Shown here piece by piece: positions 28,327 to 34,790 of a stretch of DNA of 34,790 bases. Position numbers and translations under genes: made by a program. Positions within the stretch are counted from its first letter, which is position 1. Each line of letters begins with the position of its first letter. The notes beneath the pieces were generated by a model, which saw nothing but the letters and a program-made list of their open reading frames with translations, searched no databases and was not told the origin of the DNA. The DNA comes from Flavobacteriaceae bacterium (lineage in GTDB: Bacteria; Bacteroidota; Bacteroidia; Flavobacteriales; Flavobacteriaceae): NCBI GenBank assembly GCA_018608725.1, contig JABAZA010000055.1, positions 1-34,790 on the forward strand, read 5' to 3'.

Positions 28327-29675
28327 ATTTAAAAACCATCCATAACGTATTTTTTATTGGCATCGGAGGTGTCGGTATGAGTGCGCTTGCGCGTTACTTT
28401 GCGTTGGACGGAAAAACAGTTGGAGGGTATGATAAAACCCCCACTTTGATAACGGAGTCTCTTGCAGAACTTGGGATTCATGTTCAATTTGAAACAGAAC
28501 TAAATCAAATCAACGAGCGATTTTTAAATCCGAACGCTACACTCATTGTGTTTACCCCAGCAATTTCAGAATCAAATGTGATTTTACAGTATTTTAGAGC
28601 TCATGGTTTTCAAGTATTAAAACGTTCCGAAGTGTTAGGTCTTGTCACTGAAAACACCCACTGTTTGGCAGTAGCGGGAACGCATGGGAAAACTACAACG
28701 AGCAGTATTTTAGGGCATTTGCTGTATGCATGTCATGAGAAAGTCACCGCATTTATTGGGGGTATTTCAGAAAACTACCAATCTAATTTAATTCATAACG
28801 GAACGGATATTTCAGTGGTTGAAGCCGATGAGTTTGACCGTTCGTTTTTAACGCTTAGTCCAGACTTTGCCTGTATTACTTCCATGGATGCAGACCATTT
28901 AGATATTTACAATTCTGAAGCCGATTTAGTGGATACGTTTAAGCAGTTTGCTCAGAAGATTAAACCATCAGGTAAATTATTCATTCGAAAAGGATTGCCT
29001 TTAGATGGGATTACCTACGGAATAAATGAGGCCGCAGATTACAGTGCGATTAATGTCCAAATTAAAAATGGATGTTATCAATTTGATCTTCAAACTCCAC
29101 ACGGGTTAATTCAAAATATAACATTTCATTTACCAGGAACACATAATCTGTCCAATGCGATTGCAGCACTTGCGATGGCCCTAGAATTTGGGTGTTTGGC
29201 AGAGAATTTAAAAACAGCTTTGAATGCGTATAAGGGTGTCAAAAGACGTTTTACGTATCAAATTAAAACAGATGATTTTGTGTTTATAGATGATTATGCA
29301 CATCATCCTGCAGAAATAAATGCCGTGCATCAAGCGGTAAGAGAAATGTATCCAAACCAAAAAGTAGCAGTTGTATTTCAGCCTCATTTATTTAGCCGAA
29401 CAAATGATTTTGCAGATGATTTTGCAGCCAGTTTATCTCAGTTTGACGCTGTTTTTTTATTAGAGATTTACCCCGCAAGAGAGCTTCCTATTGAAGGGGT
29501 TTCTTCAAGTTGGTTGTTGGAGAAAATTAAGAGTCCGATTAAAAAATTAATTTCGAAATCAGACATTGTAAGTGAAATAAAAGAACTAGGATATCCTGTA
29601 TTTATGACCCTTGGAGCAGGTGATATAGGGGTAGAAGTATCAGAATTAAAAGAAAAATTAAGCTATGCGTATTAA
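28323..29675 (+). CDS. murC: UDP-N-acetylmuramate--L-alanine ligase
   Basis: First of the Mur ligases, adding L-alanine to UDP-MurNAc in the cytoplasm; 450 residues. The N-terminal nucleotide fold has [14 protein letters not shown] and the ATP loop is [10 protein letters not shown] near residue 120. [38 protein letters not shown] and FQPHLFSRT are diagnostic for MurC rather than Mpl. Starts 4 nt inside murG; the ftsQ gene starts 11 nt before its stop. Confidence 0.97.
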   Translation: MNLKTIHNVFFIGIGGVGMSALARYFALDGKTVGGYDKTPTLITESLAELGIHVQFETELNQINERFLNPNATLIVFTPAISESNVILQYFRAHGFQVLKRSEVLGLVTENTHCLAVAGTHGKTTTSSILGHLLYACHEKVTAFIGGISENYQSNLIHNGTDISVVEADEFDRSFLTLSPDFACITSMDADHLDIYNSEADLVDTFKQFAQKIKPSGKLFIRKGLPLDGITYGINEAADYSAINVQIKNGCYQFDLQTPHGLIQNITFHLPGTHNLSNAIAALAMALEFGCLAENLKTALNAYKGVKRRFTYQIKTDDFVFIDDYAHHPAEINAVHQAVREMYPNQKVAVVFQPHLFSRTNDFADDFAASLSQFDAVFLLEIYPARELPIEGVSSSWLLEKIKSPIKKLISKSDIVSEIKELGYPVFMTLGAGDIGVEVSELKEKLSYAY

Positions 29676-30384
29676 CTGGAATTTCATAAAAAGCGTGTTG
29701 TTACTAGGATTAGTAGTGTTTTTGTATGCTTTTTCTTCACACAAAAATAACAACCGTTCTGTGACCAAAGTAGCTGTTCAATTTACCGGGAATGAAAACG
29801 TTTATATTACCACAGAAATGGTTAATAAATTGTTAATACAAAATCAAGAACAACTGTATAAATTACCGAAAGATAATTTAGATTTGAAAGCAATGGAGAT
29901 TTTACTTGAGTCAAATGACATGATAAAATCTGCTCAAGTGTATCTTACTGTAAACGGAGAAGTTAGGACTAAAATCGAACAAAAACAACCGATTGCGAGA
30001 GTATATTCTGACACAACATTTTATATTGATGAAGAGGGTTTATGGATGCCGTTATCCCCTCAGCACAGTGCACGTGTCCCATTGGTTACTGGAGTTGTAG
30101 AAAAAGAAGATTTGGAAGCCGTTTATAGAATGGCCTTAAAAGTTTATACAGATCCGTTTCTAAAAACGTATATAACTGAAATTCATCAGAATGAAAACAA
30201 AGAAATAAGTCTAAAAATGAGGCTTTTAGAATTTGAAGTATTGGTGGGTACTCTTGAAAATTTAGATGAAAAAATGAAGAATTTAAAAGCGTTTTATCAA
30301 AAAGCAAAAAAAGATAAAGTGTTAGATGTATATAAAAGCGTGAATTTACAATTTGAGAGTCAAGTTGTTTGCACAAAAAAATAA
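29665..30384 (+). CDS. ftsQ: Cell division protein FtsQ
   Basis: Bitopic inner-membrane divisome protein linking early and late division proteins; 239 residues. A short cytoplasmic tail and one transmembrane helix (about 8-24, IKSVLLLGLVVFLYAFS) are followed by a POTRA-like region (about 33-105) and the beta domain, where YIDEEGLWMPLSPQHSARVPLVTG is the best-conserved stretch. Divergent from E. coli FtsQ, but the topology and its place between murC and ftsA support the call. It overlaps murC by 11 nt. Confidence 0.93.
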   Translation: MRINWNFIKSVLLLGLVVFLYAFSSHKNNNRSVTKVAVQFTGNENVYITTEMVNKLLIQNQEQLYKLPKDNLDLKAMEILLESNDMIKSAQVYLTVNGEVRTKIEQKQPIARVYSDTTFYIDEEGLWMPLSPQHSARVPLVTGVVEKEDLEAVYRMALKVYTDPFLKTYITEIHQNENKEISLKMRLLEFEVLVGTLENLDEKMKNLKAFYQKAKKDKVLDVYKSVNLQFESQVVCTKK

Positions 30385-30388
30385 ATTT

Positions 30389-31696
30389 ATGGAAGCTCAA
30401 AACATTTCAGTAGGATTAGATATTGGTACCACAAAAATAGTGGCGATGATTGGTCGTAAAAATGAGTATGACAAATTAGAAATACTTGGAATTGGAAAAT
30501 CCAAAAGTCTGGGGGTGCATAGAGGGGTTGTAAATAATATTACACAAACCATTCAGTCCATCCAACAAGCGGTTTTAGAATCCGAAACGGATTCAGGCCT
30601 AAAGATTGGAGAGGTCACTGTAGGCATTGCTGGACAACATATTCGTAGTCTTCAGCACAGTGATTATATCACAAGAGAAAACTCTGAGTCGGTGATTAAC
30701 GAAGAGGATATTGATCGACTTATAAATCAAGTTCACAAGCTAGTAATGCTTCCTGGAGAAGAAATTATTCATGTCTTACCGCAGGATTATAAAGTAGATG
30801 GGCAGGCAGAAGTTAAGGAACCAATTGGTATGTATGGCGAACGCCTTGAAGCTAATTTTCATGTGGTGGTGGGGCAGGTATCCTCCATTCGAAACATAGG
30901 TCGTTGTGTCCAAACGGCGGGCTTAGAATTAGATGGAATCACTTTAGAGCCTTTGGCATCTGCCAATGCGGTGCTCAGTCAAGAAGAAAAAGAAGCTGGA
31001 GTTGCTCTGATTGATATAGGAGGTGGAACAACGGATTTGGCTGTTTTTAAAGACGGAATTATCAGACATACGGCTGTCATTCCTTTTGGTGGAAATGTAA
31101 TCACAGAAGATATCAAAGAAGGCTGTTCAATTATAGAAAAACAAGCCGAATTATTAAAAATCAAATTTGGATCTGCATGGCCAGGCGAAAACAAGGAAAA
31201 CGAAATCGTATCGATTCCAGGTTTGAGAGGGCGCGACCCCAAAGAAATTACCCTCAAAAACTTATCTAAAATAATTCATGCTCGAGTGGTTGAAATTATT
31301 GAACAGGTTTATGTGGAAATTAAAAATTATGGTCACGAAGAACAAAAGAAAAAACTCATCGCTGGAATTGTATTAACAGGTGGTGGGAGTCAGTTGAAAC
31401 ACTTAAAACAATTGGTAGAATACATTACAGGGATGGATACCAGAGTTGGATATCCAAATGAGCATTTGGCGGGCGATAGCGATAGTGACATTACAAGTCC
31501 AATGTACGCCACAGCGGTAGGACTTGTCATGGACAGTTTGATGCGACAAGAAAAACGAATCAGTGAAAATTTAGAAGAACCAGAGAACGATGAAGAGTTA
31601 ACAATTCAACCCCCAGTTGAAACACCACGCGATAATCGTAGTTTTTTGGATAAATTAACCGAAAGAGTCAAGGACTTTTTAGACAACGCAGAATAA
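30389..31696 (+). CDS. ftsA: Cell division protein FtsA
   Basis: Actin-like ATPase that tethers FtsZ to the membrane and recruits the divisome; 435 residues from the chosen start. Phosphate loops: VGLDIGTTKIVAMIG at the N-terminus and ALIDIGGGTTDLAVF in the middle. The C-terminal segment RSFLDKLTERVKDFL is an amphipathic membrane-targeting helix. The start at 30389 (MEAQNISVGLD) lies 4 nt after the ftsQ stop and gives the usual short N-terminus. A longer in-frame start at 30353 would overlap ftsQ by 32 nt and add 12 residues (MRVKLFAQKNKF) not typical of FtsA. Confidence 0.95.
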   Translation: MEAQNISVGLDIGTTKIVAMIGRKNEYDKLEILGIGKSKSLGVHRGVVNNITQTIQSIQQAVLESETDSGLKIGEVTVGIAGQHIRSLQHSDYITRENSESVINEEDIDRLINQVHKLVMLPGEEIIHVLPQDYKVDGQAEVKEPIGMYGERLEANFHVVVGQVSSIRNIGRCVQTAGLELDGITLEPLASANAVLSQEEKEAGVALIDIGGGTTDLAVFKDGIIRHTAVIPFGGNVITEDIKEGCSIIEKQAELLKIKFGSAWPGENKENEIVSIPGLRGRDPKEITLKNLSKIIHARVVEIIEQVYVEIKNYGHEEQKKKLIAGIVLTGGGSQLKHLKQLVEYITGMDTRVGYPNEHLAGDSDSDITSPMYATAVGLVMDSLMRQEKRISENLEEPENDEELTIQPPVETPRDNRSFLDKLTERVKDFLDNAE

Positions 31697-31723
31697 TAAT
31701 AGATAACCAGTAAATTTTAATAT

Positions 31724-33655
31724 ATGAGCAGTAATAATAATTTTGGAATTACATTCGATCTCCCAAAAAACCAATCCAACGTCATCAAAGTCATTGGAGT
31801 TGGAGGGGGCGGAAGCAATGCGATTAACCATATGTTTAAACAAGGCATTAAAGGAGTTGATTTTGTGATTTGTAATACCGATTCACAAGCATTGAACAAC
31901 AGTGGTGTTCCCAACAAAATTCAACTTGGAGTCAACCTAACTGAAGGTTTAGGAGCCGGAGCCAATCCAGAAATTGGAGAACAATCGGCCGTTGAAAGTT
32001 TGGAAGATATCCGTGCAATGTTAACCACCAATACCAAAATGGTTTTTATCACTGCAGGTATGGGTGGTGGAACTGGTACTGGAGCGGCACCAATCATTGC
32101 CAAAATGGCAAAAGAAATGGACATTCTTACCGTTGGAATTGTTACAATGCCATTTGAATTTGAAGGGAAAATAAGAAATGCACAAGCCCATCAAGGGATT
32201 GAAAAAATTCGAAAAACCGTGGATTCATTAGTCATTATAAACAATAACAAGTTAAGAGATGTCTATGGTAATTTAGGATTTAAAGCTGGGTTCTCTAAAG
32301 CCGATGAAGTACTCTCTACTGCTGCACGTGGCATTGCTGAAGTCATCACTCACCATTACTTACAAAACATTGATTTACGAGATGCTAAAACAGTATTGAG
32401 TAATAGTGGAACTGCTATTATGGGCTCTTCGACTTCTTCTGGGCAAAACAGAGCTCAGCAAGCAATTACGAGTGCTTTGGATTCTCCACTACTAAATGAT
32501 AATAAAATTACAGGTGCCAAAAACGTATTATTGCTCATCGTTTCTGGCGCTCAAGAAATAACTATTGATGAAATAGGAGAAATTAATGATCATATTCAAG
32601 CCGAGGCTGGTTACGGTGCCAATATTATCATGGGAGTTGGAGAAGATGATAGTTTAGGAGAAGCTATTTCTGTGACCATTATTGCGACAGGATTTGATGT
32701 CGATCAACAAAATGATATTACAAATACAGAAGTTAAAAAAGTAGTACATGCGCTTGAGGACGAACAAACAATGCAACATGATTTGATGCCATTAGACCCT
32801 TTAGAAACTCCATCAGCAATTGTGGATACTGTTAGTGAGGAAACCGTGGTTTATACATTAGATGAAGATGCTACGGAAGAAGAGGAAATCGAAGCTTCTA
32901 GTGAATCGGATTTAATTCCAACGTCAGAAGCTATTAAAAATATAGAGGTTGTGTATGAAGAAGTTGATTTAGAAGACGATGAGGACGAATTTATCATTCA
33001 TGAAGTTACTAGGATTCCATCTGAAGAAACGGATTTTGAAGCTGTTGAAGAAGATCAAACGATGCTTACATTTGACCTTCCAATTTCTAGTAACTCAATA
33101 AAATCAGAATCTGAAAACGTAGAAGTGTACACACTTGAAGATACAGAGAAAGATGTTAAGGTGAAAGACATTGAGGTGAATGATTATATCGAATTAATTC
33201 CAGTAAACGAGGCCGATGAAACAGGGGAGACGCGTTATGTGTTGGACGATCATATTGTTTTAGAGCAAACAGATCAAAAATATGAGGACAAAAATCAAGA
33301 TGTAGAAGTTGAGGTTGATGAAGAAATGACCTTTACCAAAGTCACTGTCAAAGAACGGACAGTAACATCGGAGCCTGAAGAAACTTCAGACCCTTTTGAC
33401 AGTCCAATTTCAATTACGCTCCGTGAAAGAGCAGATGAAAGACGTCAAAAAATGAAGGCTTTTAATTACAAATTCAATACCTCTAAAATTGAGGAAATCG
33501 AAAAAGAACCTGCCTATAAACGACAAGGCGTTAATTTGAGTGATGTAGAGCATTCATCAGATGTACAGTCTTCCAGAACAACCATTGGACTGGATGATAA
33601 TGATGAGGTTCAGTTGCGTTCTAACAATTCCTATTTACATGATAATGTAGATTAA
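31724..33655 (+). CDS. ftsZ: Cell division protein FtsZ with long acidic C-terminal extension
   Basis: Tubulin-like GTPase forming the Z ring. 643 residues, against about 380 in E. coli. The GTPase and activation domains fill residues 1 to about 324: GVGGGGSNAI, the tubulin signature GGGTGTGAAP, the T7-loop region NIDLRDAKTVLSNSG and IIATGFD. About 270 residues of acidic, probably disordered linker follow (rich in Glu, Asp, Val and Thr). Near the end is EPAYKRQGVNL (595-605), resembling the canonical conserved C-terminal peptide that binds FtsA. The very last residues are SNNSYLHDNVD (633-643). The gene lies 27 nt after ftsA and ends the cluster at a terminator. Confidence 0.97.
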   Translation: MSSNNNFGITFDLPKNQSNVIKVIGVGGGGSNAINHMFKQGIKGVDFVICNTDSQALNNSGVPNKIQLGVNLTEGLGAGANPEIGEQSAVESLEDIRAMLTTNTKMVFITAGMGGGTGTGAAPIIAKMAKEMDILTVGIVTMPFEFEGKIRNAQAHQGIEKIRKTVDSLVIINNNKLRDVYGNLGFKAGFSKADEVLSTAARGIAEVITHHYLQNIDLRDAKTVLSNSGTAIMGSSTSSGQNRAQQAITSALDSPLLNDNKITGAKNVLLLIVSGAQEITIDEIGEINDHIQAEAGYGANIIMGVGEDDSLGEAISVTIIATGFDVDQQNDITNTEVKKVVHALEDEQTMQHDLMPLDPLETPSAIVDTVSEETVVYTLDEDATEEEEIEASSESDLIPTSEAIKNIEVVYEEVDLEDDEDEFIIHEVTRIPSEETDFEAVEEDQTMLTFDLPISSNSIKSESENVEVYTLEDTEKDVKVKDIEVNDYIELIPVNEADETGETRYVLDDHIVLEQTDQKYEDKNQDVEVEVDEEMTFTKVTVKERTVTSEPEETSDPFDSPISITLRERADERRQKMKAFNYKFNTSKIEEIEKEPAYKRQGVNLSDVEHSSDVQSSRTTIGLDDNDEVQLRSNNSYLHDNVD

Positions 33656-33676
33656 GACCAATAGGTACTAAAATTT

Positions 33677-33712
33677 AAAACCTGAAGAAGAATTTCATTT
33701 CAGGTTTTTTTT
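33677..33712 (+). terminator. Rho-independent terminator after ftsZ
   Basis: A 10-bp stem (33677-33686 with 33699-33708, core CCTGAA/TTCAGG) closes a 12-nt loop and leads into eight T residues (33705-33712). It lies 21 nt after the ftsZ stop and is the first clear terminator after the start of the dcw cluster. Confidence 0.88.
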
Positions 33713-33742
33713 ATTTTTAAGAATAAGAATTTTTGTTTTTGT

Positions 33743-33750
33743 TATATTCG
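33743..33750 (+). promoter_or_regulatory. Candidate -7 box for yqeY
   Basis: TATATTCG differs from TAnnTTTG at one base and lies 23 nt before the yqeY start and 30 nt after the ftsZ terminator T tract. Two TTTTTG runs just upstream are too close to serve as a standard -33 element. Confidence 0.45.
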
Positions 33751-33773
33751 CATACTAATTTAAATTCAATCTT

Positions 33774-34220
33774 ATGAGCTTACAAGATTCAGTCATGACC
33801 GCACTTAAAGCTGCAATGAAATCCAAGGACACAGTAGCCCTTACGGCACTAAGATCTGTAAAATCTGCTATTTTATTAGCACAGACAAGTGGTTCTGGTG
33901 CAGAGTTGAACGAAGCAGAGGAGTTTAAATTATTACAAAAATTAGTGAAGCAACGTCGTGACAGTGCGGCTATTTTTACGGATCAAAACCGTTTAGATTT
34001 AGCAGAGCCAGAACTTGCAGAAGTAGAAGTGATCAGTCAATTTTTACCTCAAATGCTAGAGGAGTCTGAAGTTGAAAAAGTAGTGGTTGAAACCATTGCG
34101 TCTTTAGGGGCTTCTGGAATGAAAGATATGGGACGAGTGATGGGTGTTGTAAGTAAAACGCTTGCAGGTAAAACGGATGGAAAAACAATATCAACTTTAG
34201 TAAAAGCAAAGTTATCTTAA
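33774..34220 (+). CDS. GatB/YqeY domain-containing protein
   Basis: A 148-residue single-domain protein of the YqeY family, related to the tail domain of GatB that contacts tRNA in the amidotransferase. Typical features are the helical start LQDSVMTALKAAMKSKDTVAL, LRSVKSAI, the KQRRDSAAIF segment, ELAEVEVISQFLPQML, and the end MGRVMGVVSKTLAGKTDGK. A role in tRNA-dependent processes is suspected from the fold, but the function is unknown. A tRNA-Arg gene begins 10 nt after its stop and may share its transcript. Confidence 0.9.
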   Translation: MSLQDSVMTALKAAMKSKDTVALTALRSVKSAILLAQTSGSGAELNEAEEFKLLQKLVKQRRDSAAIFTDQNRLDLAEPELAEVEVISQFLPQMLEESEVEKVVVETIASLGASGMKDMGRVMGVVSKTLAGKTDGKTISTLVKAKLS

Positions 34221-34230
34221 ATACAATAAT

Positions 34231-34304
34231 GGCCCAGTAGTTCAACTGGATAGAATATCAGATTTCGGCTCTGACGGTTGGGGGTTCGAATCCCTTCTGG
34301 GTCA
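34231..34304 (+). tRNA. tRNA-Arg (anticodon UCG)
   Basis: A 74-nt cloverleaf. Acceptor GGCCCAG pairs with CTGGGTC, the discriminator is A, and the D arm is GTTC/GAAT. The anticodon stem TCAGA/TCTGA holds loop TTTCGGC, giving anticodon TCG. The T arm is GGGGG/CCCTT with loop TTCGAAT. The 3' CCA is not encoded, as is common in Bacteroidota. It would read CGA, possibly other CGN codons. It is followed by a terminator and a partial duplicate of its 3' end. Confidence 0.95.
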
Positions 34305-34411
34305 CAAATTATTCCCAAAATAATTTTTATTTCTGGGAATATTTTTTTTGAGTTTATCTCACTAATTCCATTCAAAAAGTCTGAACTACTGTATGTTTGG
34401 TCACAAATTAT
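34300..34411 (+). repeat. Direct repeat of the tRNA-Arg 3' tail (possible att remnant)
   Basis: The 13-mer GGTCACAAATTAT occurs at 34300-34312, covering the last five bases of tRNA-Arg plus flank, and again at 34399-34411. After each copy the sequence continues with related hairpin-forming DNA. This could be a remnant of integration at the tRNA end or of a tandem tRNA/terminator duplication. No integrase is visible before the window ends. Confidence 0.5.
34310..34349 (+). terminator. Terminator after tRNA-Arg
   Basis: Stem TATTCCCA/TGGGAATA (34310-34317 with 34334-34341) around an AT-rich loop is followed by eight T residues (34342-34349). It begins 6 nt after the tRNA end. Confidence 0.85.
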
Positions 34412-34447
34412 CACCAAGAATAAAAAATTATTTTGGGGATAATTTTT
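34405..34447 (+). terminator. Second terminator-like hairpin
   Basis: AATTATC/GATAATT (34406-34412 with 34438-34444), then after one mismatch CCAA/TTGG, form a hairpin with an AT-rich loop. The T tract after it is short and interrupted (five T, then ATTTCTTTC), so it is weaker than the first. It sits about 60 nt before the last gene. Confidence 0.5.
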
Positions 34448-34505
34448 ATTTCTTTCTTTTCTTCCTTAAATATTCATATTTTGTCAAAATATTAATTTAA
34501 GTTTT

Positions 34506-34790
34506 ATGAAAAAGATTCTTCTCAGCTTGTGTTTTATTATAAATTTTTTAAGCGCTCAAAATTCCTTATCAGATATTAATGGAAATACGTATGAGTTTCT
34601 TAACTACGGAACGCAGGCATGGACTGTAGAGAATGCTGTCAATGAGAGTTACCGCGACGGCACTCCAATACCCCAAGTATCCGATCAACAGCAGTGGTCA
34701 AACCTTACTACGGGGGCTTGGTGTTACTTTTCAAATAACCCAGCTAAAGGGAAGCTCTACAATTGGTATGCTATAATGGGTATTCATGAT
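34506..34790 (+). CDS. Secreted FISUMP-domain protein (partial, cut by window end)
   Basis: An open frame of 95 codons with no stop before the window end. The N-terminus MKKILLSLCFIINFLSAQ is a Sec signal peptide with probable cleavage after SA. The mature part resembles the Fibrobacter succinogenes major paralogous domain (FISUMP, TIGR02145): DINGNTYEFLNYGTQAWTVEN, YRDGTPIPQV, QWSNLTTGAWCYFSNN and GKLYNWYAI follow the family order. Such proteins are exported in Bacteroidota, often with a C-terminal type IX secretion signal, which cannot be seen here. Function unknown. A weak promoter-like TATTTTG lies 22 nt upstream. Confidence 0.8.
   Translation, partial: MKKILLSLCFIINFLSAQNSLSDINGNTYEFLNYGTQAWTVENAVNESYRDGTPIPQVSDQQQWSNLTTGAWCYFSNNPAKGKLYNWYAIMGIHD

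Noticed and set aside
30353-30388. Upstream start for ftsA at 30353
   Set aside because: It overlaps ftsQ by 32 nt and adds a non-conserved basic leader; the ATG at 30389 gives the standard FtsA N-terminus.
34217-34417. Minus-strand 66-residue ORF containing PEGIRTPNRQSRN
   Set aside because: It is the antisense reading of tRNA-Arg; this peptide string is a well-known spurious annotation from tRNA genes.

Overview
The window is a gene-dense, AT-rich chromosomal segment with little mobile DNA. It looks like a member of the Flavobacteriaceae (Bacteroidota). The evidence is the gene order rpsD-rpoA-rplQ-carA-eno-gltA, promoter boxes of the Bacteroidota type (TAnnTTTG) 21-38 nt before several start codons, weak or absent Shine-Dalgarno sequences, a PafA-type alkaline phosphatase, a CtlX-type hydrolase, an FtsZ with a very long acidic tail, and a Fibrobacter-type (FISUMP) secreted protein at the right edge. 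I cannot name the genus.

Layout. (1) 3-3422: end of the ribosomal/RNA polymerase operon (rpsD, rpoA, rplQ), a strong terminator, then carA. (2) 3423-3701: spacer with a degenerate-looking flavobacterial intergenic repeat and the eno promoter. (3) 3702-8373: enolase with its own terminator, then citrate synthase followed closely by two different guanidino-group-modifying enzymes (a DDAH/arginine-deiminase-like protein and CtlX). (4) 8416-13327: argS, a SprT-like putative metalloprotease, a mannose-1-phosphate guanylyltransferase and a DUF389 membrane protein, packed with 0-11 nt gaps. (5) 13331-14832, minus strand: an MlaF-like ATPase and MlaE-like permease. (6) 14940-16598: secreted PafA phosphatase, which converges on and overlaps engB; engB and an alpha/beta hydrolase lie on the minus strand. 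(7) 17980-18313: divergent control region with a three-copy 10-bp repeat that looks like a MraZ operator placed against the mraZ promoter. (8) 18314-33655: a complete division and cell wall (dcw) cluster, mraZ-rsmH-ftsL-ftsI-murE-mraY-murD-ftsW-murG-murC-ftsQ-ftsA-ftsZ, with overlapping or nearly abutting genes and a terminator after ftsZ. (9) 33774-34304: yqeY and tRNA-Arg(UCG). (10) 34305-34790: a tRNA-tail duplication with two hairpins, then the start of a secreted FISUMP-domain protein cut by the window end.

The dcw genes form the core: murE, murD and murC build the UDP-MurNAc-peptide (murE has the meso-DAP signature DNPR), mraY and murG make lipid I and lipid II, ftsW and ftsI polymerise and cross-link septal wall, and ftsL, ftsQ, ftsA and ftsZ form the divisome. 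MraZ and RsmH sit at the head, with MraZ as probable local regulator. I did not find a clear undescribed multi-gene system. The best leads are the putative MraZ operator triplet, the tandem guanidino-enzyme pair that could form a carbamate-kinase-independent arginine to ornithine route, the FtsZ tail with two separate candidate peptide motifs, and the duplicated tRNA tail.
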